Shown here in pieces: positions 60,215 through 64,000 of a stretch of DNA of 64,000 nt. The DNA is from Theobroma cacao. Taxonomy: Eukaryota > Streptophyta > Magnoliopsida > Malvales > Malvaceae. The translations under genes were made by a program, and so were the position numbers. Numbering within the stretch: position 1 is the first letter of the stretch; each line of letters starts with the position of its first letter. The stretch covers positions 6,561,374-6,625,373 of the forward strand of contig NC_030859.1 in NCBI RefSeq assembly GCF_000208745.1, read 5' to 3'. The notes below the pieces were generated by a model. That model did no database searches and was not told the DNA's origin. It saw only the letters and a list, made by a program, of their open reading frames with translations.

Positions 60215-60407
60215 CAGAGGCGAAGGGAGGGGAGCTAGTAAGGGCTCCGACCCTCTTAAACTTTTAAAATTTAATAATTTGTTTTGTTTTTTTTCAAATT
60301 TTATTGTTTTGCTTCCTATTTTTAAAAAAAAATTATAATTTTGTCCCTACTAATTTTGAATTTCTTATTTTCGTCCCATCAAATATGAAATTCTAGTTTC
60401 GCCACTG
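60215..60407. mobile_element. hAT-like MITE (193 bp, 8-bp TSD)
   Basis: Terminal repeats CAGAGGCGAAG and, inverted, CAGTGGCGAAAC. Flanking 8-mers GATTCATA (60207-60214) and AATTCGTA (60408-60415) agree at six of eight positions, suiting a decayed hAT-type duplication. The interior repeats a TTTGTCCC/TTTCGTCCC word. Confidence 0.7.
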
Positions 60408-61723
60408 AATTCGTAATCTTTACATGTGAGAAAGAGCATTAAAATGATACTAAAAAAATCTCACACGCTTTAAATTAGGGATATCTTGAACATATAAAAT
60501 AACAAAGATCTCTCCATCTATACATTACTAGGATTGCGACAATGAACATGAATTTGAAAGAGTGAGTCCTTGATCCACCAGTGTTTAAAATTTAAATGTG
60601 CATTTGGATGGGAATTGGAGTGATAAAGTTGGATTAGAACTCAGCAAAGAAAGACCTAAGGATAGTTGGACTTTACGAAGATGTGGAATGGGCACACCCG
60701 TTGACGGCATGCGCCATAGTGGCACGGACTATTGGCAAGTGCGACATGAGTACGATCAAGACAACAAATTTGGGTATGATAATAAAAGACAAAAGGGAGT
60801 TGAAAATCTGATCAAGTTGTAGGTGGCGTTAGTCATTTTTTGAGGTACCTATTAGGTTTTTTGTGTATAATAAATGTGGAATTTTATTTATAATTCAATA
60901 ACAATAAATGTCATCTAATATAAAAACTAAGATCTACCATAAGAAAATTATAGATCAAGATATACGTATCTTAAAAGTAATTCAAGTACCTCAACTCCAA
61001 AATAGATTAAATTTAAATTTAACACCAAGATTGAAGTACCTCAAAAGCGATTTAAGTGTCTCACCACTAGAGGGATTCACGCTTCTTTTTTTTTTTAGGG
61101 TTCTCTATTATCTGAAAGCTATTACTAATTAATTATGATAGCTGACTAAGTAGTAACCCTTGCTTTTATAGGTAAACTAATGGACTTCGATACATTAGAT
61201 ATAATCATAGTCTAACAAGACTTATATATAAAACCCAAAAAAAAGAATATGCGTGAGATCCTTAGAGATCTCTCTCAATAGCTATGGATCCAAGTCCACG
61301 TCATGTGATGACTAATATTTTACTTGAAATTTCACTTAATCTAATATTATTACTTAATTTCTTAAATTAATTAAGAAATCTTATTTACCCATTAATCGTA
61401 GTAATGTCGATCAACACATTGCAACTGACCATTACAGAGAAAAGAATTATCAATGAGGTCTCTTTCATTGCAATCTTTATTATTGAATTCTTAGATCTAA
61501 GGACAGTTAATAAATTGTGACAGAGCTCTTTTTAATTATTGACAGTGACAGATATATGGAGCTTTTTAATTGGATGTTGTTCAATGTATGTATCTTATAC
61601 ACTACATCCACTTGTTTGTTTTAAGGTCACTACCTCAATGGTGGAGTTAAAACATTCTATCTTTTTGATAAAGGAATAACAAGTGTAGGCTTTAAATAGT
61701 TTGTCACATTTAGTCTAGAATAA

Positions 61724-61786
61724 CTTTTTTTTTTTGAAAATTGGAATTTATTAATCATGGGTCGAACATGGCAAAATTTTTCTTTT
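61724..61786 (-). mobile_element. Tiny (63-bp) non-LTR retroposon, TSD GTCTAGAATAA
   Basis: A run of 11 T on + (the tail of a minus-strand insertion) is followed by about 50 bp. It is flanked by the exact 11-bp duplication GTCTAGAATAA at 61713-61723 and 61787-61797. It is probably a severely 5'-truncated LINE 3' end. Confidence 0.75.
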
Positions 61787-61933
61787 GTCTAGAATAATTT
61801 TGACAAACAAGAAACTGAAAAACTATAACTCTCGCTTAATAGTTTATCAACTATTAGCATAATTTTTCTACAATGTTACCAAATAATTTCAAATCATATC
61901 ATATATGTCATAAATAAATAAAATAACCATTAA

Positions 61934-61961
<28 letters not shown>
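61934..61961. repeat. (AT)n microsatellite
   Basis: About 28 bp of uninterrupted AT repeat. Confidence 0.95.
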
Positions 61962-61964
<3 letters not shown>

Positions 61965-62456
61965 CAATAATTGATGTAACAATTTATTTATCTAATAAGT
62001 AAATAATAAAATTAGTTCTTAAGGGCTTATATCTAACAGTATCTAGCTAGACATCCCCATGTCTAGGTACATAGTGTTCTTAGAGCTTGTATTCTTATCT
62101 TGCTTGTACTTGATAAGACCAAACAAAATGCGTAAAATGCATAATACTAAACAAATTGTTAAGACTTTAGAAAATGTAATAACATCTAGCAATAAATGAA
62201 TTCTAATAGGAATTGTAATGCGGATGAATGAACTTTCTTATAGTATTTACGTATCTAGTATATTATTTGATTATAATTTATGATAATTGGATATTATTCA
62301 GTATTTAAATTATAAGATTTAGTGTCAAGCTTAGATTGCACAAGACCATAGTATTGGTCCTAGGGATGATCCTATGAATGCTTGGACTGATCTGTAATCC
62401 GAAACTCTTAAAGACAGATTCTACATAAATGGTCCATGATCTCGACTTCAAGACCA

Positions 62457-62910
62457 TTTCATTCACTAAAAAAGAAACTAATCAGAGAAGAGAGCCCCCT
62501 GCATTTACAAAAACTGCGGATGTCAAAAGATCTGCAGTAGGTAAGCACAACCTCCTCCACCTACAACCCCAAAAATTAGTTTCAAGGAGAAAGAGCAGTA
62601 TCTGCTATGGCCATGAACGAAAGAAACTCGTGGGACAGACCCCTATACAGGATGTGCCAACTCATAAACAGCGAAAGGCAACAAATAAACCCCAATTAAG
62701 TAAAGAAAAGAATAGAATCTATGCCAGTTCCAACCTATGAGCAAACATCGGCATTTGGCACATTCCAGAGCACCTTACAACAGCAAGCCACCATGAGATG
62801 ATAAGCAACAAAAGCTCACCAGCATACCATGGAACCAGTCACGATCCCAAGTCGATCCCTCAATAAGAACGTAATAAACAACCTCAAAACAAGCAACTAT
62901 CTAGAGACAA
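62457..62910. other. Unassigned segment, GC-richer
   Basis: A stretch of less AT-rich sequence with an open frame of 103 codons (62,429-62,740) without a recognisable domain. The text resembles a transcript-derived or retroposed fragment, but no poly(A) or target duplication is clear. Confidence 0.3.
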
Positions 62911-63798
62911 TGTCACGACTCGGAACTCCCATCGGGCCCGTGACAACCTTCGCGACGTCCTGATAAGCACTCATTACCTCGAATGCCGATCGAAGCCCCG
63001 TAAGGCTTAGCATCAACTTTCGCATCTCCCTAGTGAGCGACAGTTATTAAATCTCACATTTCAAAAAAATCATAAGTCATTTCCAAATCAAAACAATAAA
63101 ATATTACTTTCTGGCTCACAAGGACATTTTCATCATTTTTCTTCGAAAATACCGAAACTCGCCAAAAACATGGTGTAAAAGCTAAATATATTCATACATA
63201 CTTTAAATAAAATAACTGAAGAATAAAATTACTTTTACAGTGACACATGGGCCCCCAACTAACTAAGAAGATGTAGGGCTATGAACCCTTACTTTCTAGG
63301 ATGCAACTCCGAGATTAATTCTCGTCTTAATCAACTATCAACAAATTGTCCTTAGCTTGAAAAATGGATAGGAAGAGGGGTGAGATTATGATTACATAAT
63401 CCCAATGAGTAAACAATTACCATCAAAAGCATCTAAAGCCGAGTAGATGGAGACAATATAAAAAAAAACGTTATATTTCAAAAATGTTCATAACGTAAAA
63501 TTCGTTTCGATCTATACCAAACAATTTCTTTTCATCAAAATTTCCCTGGCTTATGAGTTTCTTAAACTTGGCCCCTACCAGAATCATTCTCGCAGGTACC
63601 TTCATCAAGGTATCCCATCGAGACCGCCAAGGCTGTTTAATGACCCATACCCATAAACATGTTTTCACATCTGACACACAGCTGTTCCTTGGCGTTGGCT
63701 GAGTCTCACTCTCACGTGGTGGCCCGAACGTGAGGTGCACTCAAATCAAACCTCAGGAGATACTTCACCCAACATCTCCTCCCGGAGGTAAGTATATA
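62911..63798 (-). repeat. Tekay-type LTR E (3' portion only in window)
   Basis: The U5 end is at 62911 (TGTCACGACT on +), with inverted arms TGTCACG and CGTGACA intact. It is close to LTR C along 880 bp. It is interrupted at 63799 by LTR F; in LTR C the sequence continues with ATATAATTGGGTTACC, which should resume beyond the window. Confidence 0.85.
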
Positions 63799-64000
63799 TG
63801 TCACGACCCGGAACTCCCCATCGAGTCCGTGACAATCGCCGCGAAGCCTCGACAAACATTCTTCACCCCGAATGTCGATCGAAACCTCGCAAGGCTCTCG
63901 TATCAGCTTTCGCACTTCCCCAGTGAGCAATAGTTATCAAATAATCAAAATACGAAGGATTACAAATCATTTCCAAATCATAACATAACATTTTTTTTTT
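63799..64000 (-). repeat. Tekay-type LTR F nested in LTR E (runs off the window)
   Basis: A new U5 end, TGTCACGACCCGG on +, starts inside LTR E. It matches the beginning of LTR A most closely (CCTCGA-ACATTCTTCACCCC). Only 202 bp are visible. Open frames on both strands here are incidental. Confidence 0.85.

Larger units (their letters stand above)
59349..62456 (+). repeat. Duplicated unit, copy 2 (downstream of PILS)
   Basis: Colinear with 49,541-51,011 at both its ends (59,349-59,935 and 62,185-62,456). Between them lies about 2.2 kb with no counterpart in copy 1, containing a hAT MITE, a 63-bp retroposon, an (AT)n run and unassigned AT-rich DNA. No gene is evident; open frames at 60,598-61,132 show no domain. 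Confidence 0.75.

Noticed and set aside
62429..62740. 103-codon open frame starting in the duplicated unit
   Set aside because: The start lies in sequence shared with the non-coding copy 1; the remainder has no domain, splice or promoter support.

Overview
This window is AT-rich nuclear DNA of a eudicot plant. The evidence is one ten-exon PIN-LIKES (PILS) gene with GT-AG introns, plus plant-only repeat lineages: Athila-like and Tekay-like Ty3/gypsy elements, Sirevirus-type Ty1/copia LTRs, and CACTA and hAT MITEs. I cannot fix the family or species from the sequence alone. All calls come from reading and translating by eye; no search was run.

Layout. 1-7,000: an Athila-like element on + (gag, protease, integrase tail, env-like remnant, 3' LTR), with reverse transcriptase, RNase H and most of integrase deleted. 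7,000-12,723: a Tekay-like element on - (protease and gag remnants, tRNA-iMet primer site, one 3.6-kb LTR). 13,208-14,835: a solo LTR. 15,930-16,168: a possible CACTA end. 17,690-18,360: a copia RNase H fragment and a MITE. 18,480-22,866: an RRM-type ORF split by a 3.3-kb solo LTR. 23,215-26,213: a second Athila-like element with the same internal deletion. 26,443-37,251: a minus-strand Athila-like gag and LTR containing nested Sirevirus and Tekay-type LTRs. 37,279-40,060: another Athila-type LTR with a 402-bp short LTR inside it. 40,061-47,285: Sirevirus LTRs around a further Tekay-type solo LTR. 49,541-51,011 and 59,349-62,456: two copies of a duplicated unit on either side of the PILS gene. 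51,312-54,289: a Tekay-type solo LTR ending 402 bp before the PILS start codon. 54,692-56,922: the intact PILS gene (408 aa). 62,911-64,000: two nested Tekay-type LTRs running off the window.

Only PILS looks like a functional protein-coding gene. Everything else recognisable is mobile-element debris, mostly solo LTRs with target-site duplications. These duplications let the nesting order be read directly: for example an LTR inside a Sirevirus LTR inside an Athila gag.

The most notable signals are structural. Eight related Tekay-type LTRs keep an inverted repeat at their 3' (U5) end even though its sequence differs between subfamilies. Four Athila-type LTRs keep a 3-nt-loop hairpin at their 5' end, again with compensating changes. 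Two solo LTRs 18.5 kb apart share a nearly identical core inside diverged ends, as expected from gene conversion. I found no defence system, CRISPR array, tRNA or rRNA gene.
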